64,000 nt of DNA, taken from contig OZ316891.1 in the NCBI GenBank assembly GCA_973895155.1, positions 13,330,001-13,394,000 on the forward strand. The letters run 5' to 3'. Of this stretch, positions 12,270 to 24,700 are shown one piece after another. How positions within the stretch are numbered: position 1 is the first letter of the stretch; each line of letters opens with the position of its first letter. Both the position numbers and the translations under genes were made by a program. The stretch comes from Marsupella aquatica (lineage: Eukaryota; Marchantiophyta). Below the pieces are notes generated by a model. That model worked only from the letters and a program-made list of their open reading frames with translations. It ran no database searches and was not told where the DNA came from.

Positions 12270-12993
12270 GTGCCCGTTTAAGTGTACTAAGGTCTTGTTT
12301 TTGGAGCATTATGGGCAGCAATAGCCCGGAGCTAAAGCTTCCTTTACAGGACTTATTGTATAAAATAATTCACTGTGATCACTGAGAAGTCTTGGTCATG
12401 TCTAGAGAAAATTGACAGATTTTTTGTCTTGGATGCTCAAGTTTTACTATTTAGCTTCAGACCCCATTAGCCACAATCCTTTGCCGTGATCCTTTGATTA
12501 TCCTTAAATCTAGAAAAATCTAATGGTCAAAAATTAATTCTAGAAAATTAGATGAAAGCTTATTCTTACAATCCTTTCCTTTGCCCAAGGAGCTCAGCCA
12601 GCTCAGCCAAGGAGATATTCCCGCCTGGCTTGGAGAGAAGAAAAATCCCTAGAAATTACCCTGGTTGTTTAGCATTCTTCTTAGAAAACAGTTATGGACC
12701 GGATGGAAACCCTTTCACACAATACATATCTTAATAATAAATAGCAAACAAAAACTACACTTGCCGTGTAAGTTGCTAGAGTGAAGAGTCTAGACCATAA
12801 CTCTAAGGCTCCGCCATATGCATGTGGAGGGAGAGGATGAGATGTATTCATTGTATGTCAAGATTATGACACCTGTTCACTGCTGATTTTTGTCATCATC
12901 TCAATTGTCATTCAAAGAATGGGCATTGAGGCTTGTTACACCAAAGAATAATCTGTGATGAAAACAAAACAGTCATGTTTGGAAATTTGTAAC
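12270..12993. other. AT-rich spacer
   Basis: No gene is supported. A phrase resembling the satellite at 43-44.5 kb (CCTTAAATCTAGAAAAATCT at about 12503-12522) suggests related repeat DNA. Confidence 0.4.
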
Positions 12994-13170
12994 CCTCTGA
13001 ATTCTTTATGAAAGTTGATGATGCAGGACTCGTTTGAAACATCTTTCCAAGGAGCTTCCAACTAGCCCAGAAACAGACATTGCCACTCTCTTAATTCTTT
13101 CTGAAAGTTGATGATTAATGACTAGTTTGAAACATGTTTCCAAGCAACTTTGAACTAACCCAGGAACACA
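12994..13170. repeat. imperfect tandem duplication of about 90 bp
   Basis: Both halves read AATTCTTT(A/C)TGAAAGTTGATGAT, then a GTTTGAAACAT(C/G)TTTCCAAG block, then AACTA(G/A)CCCAG(A/G)AACA. The second copy starts about 92 bp after the first. No reading frame is conserved between them. Confidence 0.7.
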
Positions 13171-16104
13171 GGAACAGGCAGTCCTGCTACTCCAGCTGCT
13201 ACCCATCAAGGGAAAAATTGGAGATCAAAGTTATAAATTCTTCAGGAACAGGAAAAGGGAGAGGGAGTGACAGTGTAAAGGATGTCACAGTCCATGCAGA
13301 TTATATAGTTGACAAACTTCAGATTCCCTTCTTCTTCTTCTTTTCCCATAGCCTGGCCCACAGCTGGAACAAGGCCGGGCAACTTTATTGAACAGAGACA
13401 AATACAACTCCGCCCAGGAGAAGGGGGCAGGAGAAAAAGAAGAAGAAGCAATTAATGGGGCTAAAAGCAGGAGCGCACCCAGAGCTGAGGAAGGAGCCAG
13501 CAAACTGATCACCAATAGGGGAGGAGGCGACCCAGGGAAATGAGCCCAACAACAGATTGCCTGAAAGGGGGGAGACCCAAAACCTACCACCAAAACAAAA
13601 GACAAAATAGACATAAAACCAACCGAGATCCATCCAATTCTGCACACAGAACTAGAATTCCATTCTTGACTGGCCCATAAACATAATAAATCTTACCATT
13701 TTCTTAATTCACCAGGGTCGCCAATGTTATGTTAAGTGAAGGCCATGGAGGAGAATTCACATTTTCTAGGTTTGTTTTGATCATCATTTCTCCTTAGATT
13801 GTTGTTAGCAGACCCTATCACTTGTTCATAGACTGGCCAATAAGACTCAAAACCTCTGCCCATTGTTTGCCAAGAGCGAGCAAAGCTTTCTGGATGAGGT
13901 GGAATTTGGTCATGTACAGCGAAAAGCGAGGAAGGTTTTTGGATTTCGCCACTTCAAAAAAATGCTCTTTCCGCTCATCGGCGACTGGTTTTTACCAGCG
14001 CTCAGAGTCGGGTAAGAAGGAAGGAAAAGGAGGTGGTTTTCGTAACTATGCACTCACACCACCGTATTGATCACAAGCGTCCGATTTTCGATTTCTACCA
14101 CGGAGTTTCACTGAGTTACTGCACCGTTGGGCCTCATGGGCGCTGATGTGACCTGCCATTGCGCCCTTACCGGTACATTGCACTGCGGTACTACAGAAAA
14201 GGACGGGCGTATTGCAGGAGTCCAGAGGATAGTGATACTGCTACTGTAGAGCAGTATGGAGCGGCCGCGCCTCCTTGATGGGGTCCGAAATTCTCACTGC
14301 GTCTTATTTGGCAGATTTGTCCAGGGGGAGGGTTTGTTGGGTAGGGTCACCCATGAATGCAAGGATTATGGAATGCAATCCCGAGTGCGCGTGAGCCCAG
14401 GGGCTACAGCCATGATCCGAATGGCAAATCATGGATTACTGAGTGGAACCCCAGGTGTAGTTTTGCTCTAATTTTTACCTGAAAAGTGTGCCAAATTTTG
14501 GATATGTAATAACACTCCAGACCGGCTAGTCAATGGGACCAAATTCTCATAACCCCAGATTATTAACTTAATTCAGTACTGAATATATGTATTATAATGA
14601 ATAATGGTCTGGGCCGAGGTTCTAGTCCAAAACCTGCTCCCAGAATACCCAGAATAGCTCCCTAGCTACTGGTTAAGATTGGTCAGACAAATTTTCTTCA
14701 CTTTTTGGTCAAGTCAGTATTATAGCCAAGTCATTGTGTGCCCGGACTGTTTTTATATTATACCTACTGTCTTCCCCCTAACAGTGAGAGCGCCTGGGTG
14801 TCCCTTGACTTAAAATGCATTTCAAGTGGAACATAACGTAGTTTTAACACAATGCCCGGGGCATAGTGTTTGAGTTGGAAGTGTGTTTGAGTTTTGACTC
14901 TAAAGTGATCTACATTAAACCACAACTGCCCTTCAAAAGCTAAGGGTTACTTGTAGTTACCATTAAAAATAAATATTTCCTGAAATTGTGAAACAAACTG
15001 GCATGCTAGAGAAGAAGAGTGATTGAAATGTGAAAAAAGGGGGAGGTCTTGGACACTTCCCCTTATATAGAGCAAGTTGTGGTTTAAGTTGGTACAAACA
15101 ATAAAAAATTCATGAATCATAAAACAATGTCAATTCTGAAACACAAAACCAATATTTTTACCACAAGGACATAATGTCTGTGTCAAGTACAAAAAAATAA
15201 AAACACACAAAATTCAAATACGTACAACACCCGGGGGGGCACTATTAGATGGAGCGGCCCATGGCTCATTATTCGAATACAAGGCCATGACACTCTCTTT
15301 GGGAAAGACGCTAGCTCCAGCTAGAATTTGGTTGTCTGGAGGCCCATTGTTCCGCTCCAGTTAATTAACCAAGCACCGGTGCAGCAGATGCCCTTATGAG
15401 TAACAATGGACTGACTTGATACGATGAAATGTTGAACGTACAGTATGTATGGTATGCATGTACGAGCTGCACATGACAGTAGGGCGCCGCGGCTTCACGC
15501 TCCCGTAGCGCAGCTGAAGATTCCGTTTTTGTTTGAAGGGAGGCCCTTGCATTTGCACAAGAGTGACGCGTCAATAAGATACTAGTGCAGAAGTATGTGG
15601 CTCGCTCCGATCACGCTCCTTCTCCTCCCCAGAACTTGAACTTTGATGAGTCTGACCTGCAGCGAGTGCTGGATGAACTTCGAGAAGTTGCAGTGAGCGA
15701 TCGATCCTTTTATTGCTATCGAACACGGTGCAAAAAAATTTCACGAGACGCATCGTACGCTAGGCTGGCTGTGCCATCGATCGTCTTGTTTCGACCTAAA
15801 TCCATACCGCGTTGGCTTCGCAATTTGCGTTGAAGTGGCATGCATTGAGCGGGAGGCGTCGGTCCTGTATCAGATGATGGCATGATGCAAGCGATCGAGT
15901 TTCAGGATTGTTGCCCGAATGAAACGGGCTTAAAGGACAGTGAAGGTCCTGATCGAGACTCAGCCGCAATAATGCAATAGCTTCCGGGGCCGATGACAGA
16001 CACTACGAACTTGTGTAGCTAGGAGACCGGGTTGAGTAGTACAGGCATTTGGTAGCAACATTCTTGCGTTATGTTGATATTCGACGACCTGCTAAGATTA
16101 TTCG
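13171..16104. other. intergenic DNA, no gene recognised
   Basis: Only short ORFs occur. The pair of overlapping minus ORFs at 13.28-13.65 kb comes from a purine-rich stretch and looks spurious. Part of 15.5-16.1 kb could hold 5' exons or untranslated sequence of the BAH gene downstream, but I could not build a phase-consistent chain. Confidence 0.4.
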
Positions 16105-16346
16105 ATGTGCACCTACGATGGAAAATTCTTGGAGTGTGAACGTCGAGCGTGTACAGATCTTGACAGAAATGCGGGTGAACACGTTTGTATCCCATTAGAA
16201 AAATCTTTCCCATTCGATTGCAGCGAACACGCCAAAAGTTTGGCACTTGCGTTAAGTGACAGCGCGGCTAGAAGAAGAAACAATCCAGCCTCTTGCGAAA
16301 TTTGTCAAAGATTGGAATCAATCACTGTTTTCGGCAGGCCGATCTA
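16105..16346 (+). CDS. possible upstream Cys-rich exon (PHD-like?) of the BAH gene
   Basis: The open frame contains DGKFLECERRAC, then GEHVC, FDCSEHA and, near its end, PASCEICQRLE. The spacing of Cys around DGKFLEC resembles the second half of a PHD finger, and a PHD next to a BAH domain would be usual in plant chromatin readers. It is on the same strand as the BAH exons about 1 kb downstream. No convincing splice donor links the two, so this is only a candidate and may be chance. Confidence 0.25.
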
Positions 16347-17344
16347 GAATTCCTTCTGTTTTTGGCCGGTAAGATCTGCACCTGCTTACCAAAATTGCAA
16401 GAGGAAACCAGCAGGTGAATGACTGTCATCAAGATGCGTGACTGATAATGCACTTGTGGAATGATCCGGAATGTACGATTTTGAGTCTATTGTCAGTCGT
16501 CACAGGTCAGCGTTTGATGGTCGACTTTCAAATTAAGGCTATTCAATTTTTTCGTGTGATGATCATATGTATAGCTCACTGGATCGTAGAGTCTTTCTTT
16601 TGTACCACTAAAGTCATAGATATGATATGAACTTAGACATTGATCATCCATCAAGCTGGATTTGGCAAAAGCTTTGCACGTACGATTAGTGTCGCCGAGG
16701 ATGACGATCATGACCAGGGTTGTTTCAGACGAAGGTCCGCCATAAATGGCTCAAGAAACGCTGCAGAAAAAGTGGTTCCAGTCGCAGGCGGCGAATATTG
16801 CTCAGATTGACGGACCCCCAGCATTTTCAACCCTTCATTCCAGCCAAAGCCTCCACATAGCTGTCGGTACGTCGAACACTTCAAATTTTGCGCCTGAAAT
16901 TTCAATTGAAGAACCGAACCTTCACGTTGAAAGAAGCTCTTGATTAAGTGACTGACAAGGAGGTCGATCATCGCAAACTTGTCCACATCCGGCCTGCCAT
17001 GCATCTGCCTGGCCTTCACGTGGAATGTGGTTAGATCTTGATCTCGGGTGGTAATTACATAGATCTTGCTGAACGCACGCCTTCGGTGGGTTGCATGCAA
17101 GAGGAATCTTTCCTCACCCCAAAAAGAATCGCCTGGGGATTCATGACACTACGGATTCTCTGGTGGTTCCGATTGATAAGGCAATGAGAAGTCTGAGTTG
17201 AAGACGTCTTTGGCGGGGAGCTGTGGTTAGATACTCTTTTGTGCCTGAGAGCTTGTAAACTATCCCCCAGCCATAGGAGAGGACTCTGGGATATCGCCAA
17301 TAGGTTCTGTTTTGTCATCTTTTATAAACGGAATGACGCGGCAG

Positions 17345-20300
17345 AAGTGATCTTGGCAGGTGATTTCGTTCACATTCATCCAACGAATACGCAATTGAGA
17401 CTCTACATCGCCAGAGTTGAAGGCCTGTATCAGGACATCGGCGGGAAATGGTTTTTAAATGTTCGCTGGTACGTTGGGGTTGTGTGCAAGCAAATCGTGA
17501 ATTCATTCCCTAGATATCTCAGCGACTCTTTGCAGGTGTGTTATTTGAGATGTATGATATTTTGACGTTGTCTGCTACACGTATGAACCTCCGAGTGTCA
17601 TCGAAGGCCACACTCTCTGCCAGACTTATCACAAGTACGTAGCGGTCTCAAATTGGTTGGCGCCTGAAGGGCCTCGTAGATCGAGATATGAACTCGTCCT
17701 CTACACATAAGAAGGTGCGGAGGCCAAGAGGTGGGGAGGAAGAGGGGAGAAGACGGGGGGGAGGGGGAGTAATGAGCTTAATAATGTCAAAGGAATCAAC
17801 ACCGTTACACCACTGATTTCGCGTGGCAGAGTCACAAACTTTGTCCCAATGTTCAAAGCCTTGTATCATGTAGGCTGTCTACACGAGCTCAATCATAAAA
17901 AATTCTTTCACTCGTTAATAGCCAATGCTTCTGAGGATTATTTCTTTCATCGACATCTTTCTGGAAAGATGGTAGGAACGAATTGCCATGTTCACATGTG
18001 CTTCCATGTTACGAACATCAGGTACTGCAGTATTTGCAGGTCACGGTTGCCTTGACCACCTCTGGTTAGATCAAATCCGTGCTTCCATGATTTTCCAAGT
18101 ACTGGAGAACAATCGCTGATCGACAACTTGCATCGGATTTTCCTCGCGATAACGCTTTATAATAACATAGATGCCTTGAGAAAAGCGAGATGGTAAGAAA
18201 TTAGTGAACTGTCCATCGATATGAACCTGCACAGATTTAATTAATTATGTACATAGTCTATCTCCGTTACCAGGTTGCGATTCATTTAGTAATCATTTCT
18301 GTCGTTTGCATTCACCATTCTTGACAGGTACTACAGGCCTGAAGATCTACAACACCAGCCTCCGTGCCAACCACAAGCACAGGAAGTTTACCGTATCCTT
18401 TTCAACTGTACTCTTCGGAACCTTCACGCACACAAATTCTGTGTGGCCGGACCGTACAGCGAGTTCCCCGTCGTATCGCCTACAAGACGCAGAGTAGTTG
18501 GCAGGGTAGTAGGTTTCGCATAATCTCCCGATCTCTCACAATCAAGTCCAGTGAACCTTGATCATATGTGCCTGTTCTATTTGTAGTTGGAGATCTTGCA
18601 TTGAAGCCTTAATTTGAATTCTGACGTCGTAGGGGATTGCGCCATCGCTGAAGTAAGCTGGTCAATAGCTTCATGTACCAAGACTTTCATGGAAGATTTA
18701 CCTTCACATGTTTTGAATAGATACTGATCATCTCGACTGTCAATCGGTCGATTCTATAGCGGGTCAATGCCAGGTTATTTTCAAAACAGACATTCTGAAG
18801 CTGGTCACCAATGAAAGGTATAAACATCGATCAGCAATGTCTGTCCAGAGCCCGGTCCAGTGCTAAGCTACTCAACAAGAACTTTTAGCTAATGCAAATC
18901 TGAACTCCTTCCCTGCAATCTGAGATCTTCAGGGAACTTTCTTGAACCAGCTCAAAACTTCTGCCGACGTACGAAGAATGCTCTCCATGGCTGCTTCACT
19001 AAGGTCGTTGGTGGCTATGTTGCAGGTGTATTACTAATGTAAAACATGTTACATACATTTGCGAGTTCACATATTCGTCTCAGACGGGTGTATTTAGTCC
19101 TCTGAGTCGAAGGGATGAATATCCAAGTAATTACTCCTCGTCCCTCCCATTTCCTTGAATCTGTATTAGAGAGGCCAAAGTGCCACCAGAATATGGCCGA
19201 AAACTGACTTCAGGAACATAGCCTACGTACAGGAGTTCAACAAGATTCGTTGATGAATTGAGGTCATATATTTCGAAATAAGCTAGCAACATTCATAGAA
19301 TAATTTCTATCTTGGCAATTATTATCTGCTCCTCGAATATCACGATCAAATACTGCTAGGACGACCCGAACACTCAGCTTTCTTGGCGAGTAGAGCATTT
19401 CTAAGCAGCCCTTTGCGTAATTCAAGTCCAAAGTAACTACAAATCTCATGATTGACAATGTGCGCGAGAATGTATGACTGAGGTGTTCTAGAATCTTCGC
19501 CAGACTTGTATGACTGAGGTGTTCTAGAATCTTCGCCAGACTTGTGCTTCCTCATAAGCCTGTAGATGAACTACAACGCATATCTGTTAGTCTAGAATCA
19601 TTTTTTAGGTATATTTAGAAAGAGAATTTAGAAAGAGGATATAATTTTGAGTTTTGTTTAGGTATATCGATCCATAATGTTTCGAATCATAATAACAGTT
19701 TCACGAATTTATTTTAGTTTTACGGCAAGCTCCACATTGAGTATGAAAGATGATGAATATGATTAGAGATTTGTGGAACTGATACTTGATATATCAACAA
19801 GAACAGGCGATTCTTTATCCGGAGCGAAACATCTTGGTGGTCCGAGCACTCGTGGTACTGCTGCTGTCGCTAAGGAGCTCGCCGAGGTACGTTCACGGGT
19901 AGATCATACTACCGTGTTTCTGGACAAGGCCAACAGTAAAAGCCTTCCCGTATGCAAGTGTTGGTCTTGAACGAGCTTGTTGGTCTTGAACGAGCTTTCA
20001 GCTGTAAAAGTCTTGCAATACTCGTAGTCCTGAGTCGCACAAGGTGTTACCATAATGCCTTACATATGTGTGCATTGCAGGATCTCATGCATTTGATCAG
20101 AGTGCGTCTTGCTGACCATCCAGCCAGTTGAAACTTTCTTATGCTAAAAATCCCGTTCTGCAATCAATTAGCCTATTTAATTTGCGTAACATATAAGGAT
20201 ATATATGAAGCACGCTTAATGACTATTAATTTCTTTGATGGACAATGCAATCGTTATGAGTAAGATTTGGACTGACTCACGAATCGTTCGTGCAGGTGTT

Positions 20301-21540
20301 ACTAGATGTCGAAGCGGGTATTCCCAAAGAAATCCTACCGAGCTCCTGGGTGAATTTTCGTCAGGTATGATTAGGCTCACTATCGGCGACGATACCTCGA
20401 CATGGCTGGCCTAGCTAGATTGATGTAGTCGGGCAGCACTGGGGACAATTTGACCGTAAGACTGGAGTCTTTGTAATTAGCAATTGCTTTCTGACGACAT
20501 GAATATGATACAGAATGTTTGAGCCCTCGCACCCCTTAACACATGTGAATTGAAATGTTGAATGTTAATCCAAGTCCCACCCTCAAAAAAAACATTACAG
20601 TATGTACGTCATCGAGGTAGGTGAATGCCATACTTGAGCCGAATTTACGCAGACAAAAACTCTCTAAACTAATTGCGTAATGCTAGCTTTCTTGGAGAAA
20701 CTGTTATATAGAACCGGGTCGTCTTAGCTGTCTCGAAGACAGGTTCAAGTTTCAGACCTTGAATTCTATTTCTAGTGATAATTGTTAGGAACCATTACAA
20801 GTCGGTATGAATCTGCTTTTGTTTCTGGTTGTTTGTTGCAGACATGGTTATATAAAACAACCAATGCAAAGACGATAAAGGAAGTGGCGCACGCTTTGCT
20901 GGATCTGGAGGACGGTGTTCGGATATTAAACGACAGAAGAACTATCCTGCAGACTCCTAAAGATCATAGTGCTTGGAGAAAGACTGTCTCTGGGATCCAT
21001 ACTTACGATCTGGTATGTACTGCAGATACTTTCTCTACACTCTGGGACGTACCTAATTTGGTAAACGTAATACGGCCGTCTATATAGATGACTCTAGAGG
21101 GTACAATCTTGTATAGAATCAAAGTAGTCTTATAGAAATTTGATCGCTTGCGGTCGTTTCATAGATGTGCCTATGTATCATGCGTATCGCATATTGTGGT
21201 GATCCTATGCTACGTACAGCTGGCGAAATATGTCAAGCTGTTCAAACTTGATGCGGAGCACATCATAATGACCTCTGTGACCAGTCAACCTACACGAGGC
21301 TTCCATTTTGATCACGGCCTTGAAAAGCGCAAGTTCCTTCCCGACACAACACCGAAAAAGTTGCAGAAAGTGGACGGGATCCATCCATCTTTCCGGCACG
21401 ACCCTAGCATTGAGTCTGGTCAGCCAGAAGCGAGGCCGGTCACTGTGGAGGTTCTTCCTCCGAGCTCAAGTAAGTTTCTAGAAGCGTCGAGATATTTACC
21501 ATCCGGCTCATTTAATTACATCCCAAGTCAGATTCAATGA
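17345..21540 (+). CDS. BAH-domain chromatin protein with WHIM/WSD-like helical region (multi-exon, 5' end uncertain)
   Basis: Exons read by splice consensus and phase: about 17345-17468, 18328-18505, 18933-19025, 19767-19886, 20296-20364, 20842-21012, and 21220-21469 (or to a stop at 21538-21540 if unspliced). Joining 17468 to 18328 rebuilds VRWYYRPED, the hallmark of a BAH domain, after GDFVHIHP and YIARVEGLYQD. QEVYRILF, with a downstream H-K-C-like HAHKFCV, completes the fold. BAH domains bind modified histones or mediate chromatin protein contacts. The next exons give FLNQLKTSADVRRML, VLLDVEAGIPKEIL, SSWVNFRQTW and KEVAHALLDLEDGVR, a helical pattern like the WHIM/WSD region of plant MBD9/DDT-type remodelling subunits; this second assignment is weaker. 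All junctions after 18505 are phase 0. The true start codon was not found. The last exon ends at a perfect GTAAGT donor, which may join it to the AM1-like gene downstream. Confidence 0.65.
19471..19542. repeat. 36-bp perfect tandem duplication
   Basis: Two exact adjacent copies (19471-19506 and 19507-19542) of a unit starting TGTATGACTGAGGTG. They lie within the proposed intron 19026-19766 of the BAH gene. The minus strand is open through both copies (a 12-residue repeat), which is probably chance because the length is a multiple of three. Confidence 0.95.
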
Positions 21541-21781
21541 ACTCATGTCGAGCTTGTTAGTAACGTCGGGAATAAGAGACATGGGACCCATTGATGTCGA
21601 CATTAGTTGTTTGTAATATTCCTCTGCTTCTAAGTCTATGAATCTTCCAGAGTTTGACAATGTTAGATCAGATCACACAAAACAATTTCAACCAACCTGT
21701 GGACCATCTGTTGAAATAATGACGGGCTAGCCCAAGTTCTGCAACGTCGATATTAATCGACTCCTCAGATCTTCGGTGCAG

Positions 21782-24700
21782 TGGACGTGCACAGTGCTCG
21801 ATCACACAGGATGTGCATTCCTAGTACTACTACTTCAAAATTAGGACCTCAAATTGCTAATGTGCACTGCATGGCCCGCGCAGAATGTCCAGAGAAGGAG
21901 ATTGTTGCCAAGAATATCTACAGAATCAATCCGGAATTTCTTCCTCCGGACGCTCCCGGAAGTTTGAAGTTCATTCGTGCAGTCCTGGTATGAAGCAGTG
22001 CCCGTTGCTTTGATGGCCCGAGTTCGACCTGAGTTAATATGAGGTTCATTAAGAGCTTTGATTGAAAACGCCGGAAAGCTGTCACAACCAATGATACTGC
22101 AATCTGAATGGCACTAAAAAACCCATTTTCCATTCATTTCTGTACGATCTTTTATTTCTGGTACTTGTCTATCTACATTGCTGTATGAAAGTGTAAGTGT
22201 TATGCTGTGGTACTATATTATGTCATATCCCAAGCCCAGAAAATTCGGTAGAGTAAAGCACTGATTCGATTCTGGACATCGACGCCTTTCACCGAATCAC
22301 AAAGTCGGCATTTCCTCTGAACATTCTAGACCTTTAAAATATTTGTGGTTGCTTGGTAAAGTCCTTGTAATTCCTGTTTTAGAGGGAACCACTTGCAAAA
22401 TTCTTGCAGCATGTGTCAGAGTCTGCTTGCGCGTTACGGAACGAAACATAAGGTCATTGCATTTTTTCGAGTCCTACGTGGGACTCTCCGTTGATAATTA
22501 AAACTCTCTGAAACTGGCTATAACGAGACTTTCATATATACGTCTGCTAAACTTGATTATTGACAATTATGGCTTCACTGGCTCATGTACAGAATGAACA
22601 GAATGATCTTACAGATGCAAGTAAAGGAATCGTTATATATGCTCGTCTTTCTCTACAAACCGTCATGTCACGTAGATCTCTGCTGTGCACTTACCACGCA
22701 TATATAATTCTATGATCCAGTACTGAAAATTGGTAACTGGACGTGTATCTGACAGGTCGCGGAGAAGACAAGGATTAACGTCACAGTGACATTTCCCAGT
22801 AAGAGCTCCTTGCAATCTTACTTTGGGAGAGCTCCCGATACGATGGTTACAGACCGTCTGACGTGTACATCAAAATTTTCACTCGTACAGGATCAAAAGA
22901 AGAAAGAGACAGCCATGGGAACTAAACCAGAACTCGACAGTTATTTTAATATGACTCCAAAGATTGCCGAGAGAGTCCTTGTTAGACCAGTATCGTGCAC
23001 CGAATACCTACATCAGGGACACCTTTCGAGTTTCTGGGTTATTGAAGGTACTTTCGTAGACCTTCATGAACCAGTTGTGAGGTTCAACTTCTAGGTACCT
23101 GAGCTACCTGTGGCTGCTTATGATTTGCTGACTGCAAGAGTGCAAGTTGTCTGCAGCACTTTTAATTAGTATCTCAGGTAGTTGACAAAAGTACTACAGT
23201 AGCTTGCAACATACCTTGGACTCCAAACACTGTTAAAAAACAAGACAAAGAACTCCAGTGTTTGTGTTGTCATCAAAACTACGGCCATAATGATAGTTGA
23301 GATTGATCACGCTGCAGATCTTGAAGAAGTGCAGTGTAAGAGATTAATATCTGGCGACAAGAAAACTGCAGCTGATCATGAACTGGATGATGAGGCAAAT
23401 GGAGAGCTTGGAGCAGCCCAAGCTTTGACCCAGTTGATACCGGGGAATACGATGATTGTCAGTACTGAAGGAAATCGGGCCGTAATCGAGGGATCTAGCG
23501 AACATGGCAGTGAAGAACCGTTAAGGTCTCAGATTAAATGGGGAATGCGCAGCTTGAGGAGAGCTAGTTTCGGCAATCGCTCGGGTAACGGAACTAGTCC
23601 CAATAGCTGTGACACGAGCTCAAAGGATCCAAGTAGTAAGGACAGAGAGCAAAATCTCACCAAGAAGATTCTAGACTTCTCTGACCAGCCGCATCAGAAT
23701 ATTGGACAAACTAGAATAACTCACGACTTCATGCCAACCGGGAGATCAAGCCGGAAACATTCACGGCGCGAAGAGAAATCAATTGATTTAGGAGCAGTTT
23801 GCCCAGGTACATCAGGCAAATCGGATAATTCGAAGCACAGCCGGTCCAATGTTATTCTCAAACTTCCTAAAGACATGAAAGGACGGTGGGCAAGCGAAAG
23901 GTAGGGCTCAAATAACCCAAAATTGGAACAGTTGTACATATAAAACGGTCAGCTGTAAAGTTCTGATCAGTGAATTACTGCGTAAAATCATTTTTTCTAG
24001 CAATGACCAAGTATATGCTTTAGATAGGTGCACAAAAATGCTTTCATCTGACATAGGTGCAGATTTTCCGATTGCTACTGTACTTGTTAGATTTCAGGTG
24101 TTCTAAAATTTACCTTTGGATTCTTCATTAGTATGCAAAGCTTACTGTAGTAAGGTTGTCTACGAACTGTACGAGGAATACCGCTGCAAACCAACAGATA
24201 CGAGCTCGCCTTTCAGGTATAAGTCGGCCCAGTTGAAGTTAATTGACATCATGCATGAGAGAGGAGCAGCTCCTGGGAAGCCGATTTTGCGGCCAGCACT
24301 ACGTGAGGAAGCAAGAAAGGACATAGGTGATACGGGACTCCTCGACCATCTGTTGAAGCACATGACTGACACAGTTGTAACAAACGGAGAGCGCTTTAGG
24401 AGGCGGCATAATGCCGAAGGTGCAATGGAGTATTGGCTTGAAGATGCCAGTTTGATGGAGATCAGAAAAGCTGCTGGAATAGAAGACCCGTCTTGGATTC
24501 CACCGCCTGGATGGAAACCTGGTGATCCTTTGCCTGGAAGAGGAGATTTCTATGGTTATGGATGTTTCAATCGCGGCATGACGCCTGCAGAGGTTGCCGA
24601 AATGACAAAGCTGAAAGAGACGGTCGACAAGGTCAGAAGGTATTGGAAAAAGAACATTTTCTTCACCAAAAGAATTTGGTAACAATTATGTTCTTAGAAG

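Noticed and set aside
13285-13647. Two overlapping minus ORFs with hydrophobic, Ser-rich sequence
   Set aside because: Produced by a purine-rich low-complexity stretch on the plus strand; the two frames mimic each other and no start context or homology is visible.
16708-17100. Minus-strand ORF of 130 codons
   Set aside because: No family motif or splice partners, and it lies within the plus-strand BAH gene neighbourhood. I could not support either strand here.
17536-17640. Continuation of the BAH domain through SDSLQ into an adjacent PPSVIEGHTL segment
   Set aside because: It initially looked like the end of a BAH domain, but the required 45-bp intron is too short. The donor at 17468 joined to 18328 gives the exact VRWYYRPED motif instead.
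19346-19555. Minus ORF with a repeated 12-residue KSGEDSRTPQSY unit
   Set aside because: Explained by the 36-bp tandem duplication in an intron; the duplicated length is a multiple of three, so the frame stays open by chance.
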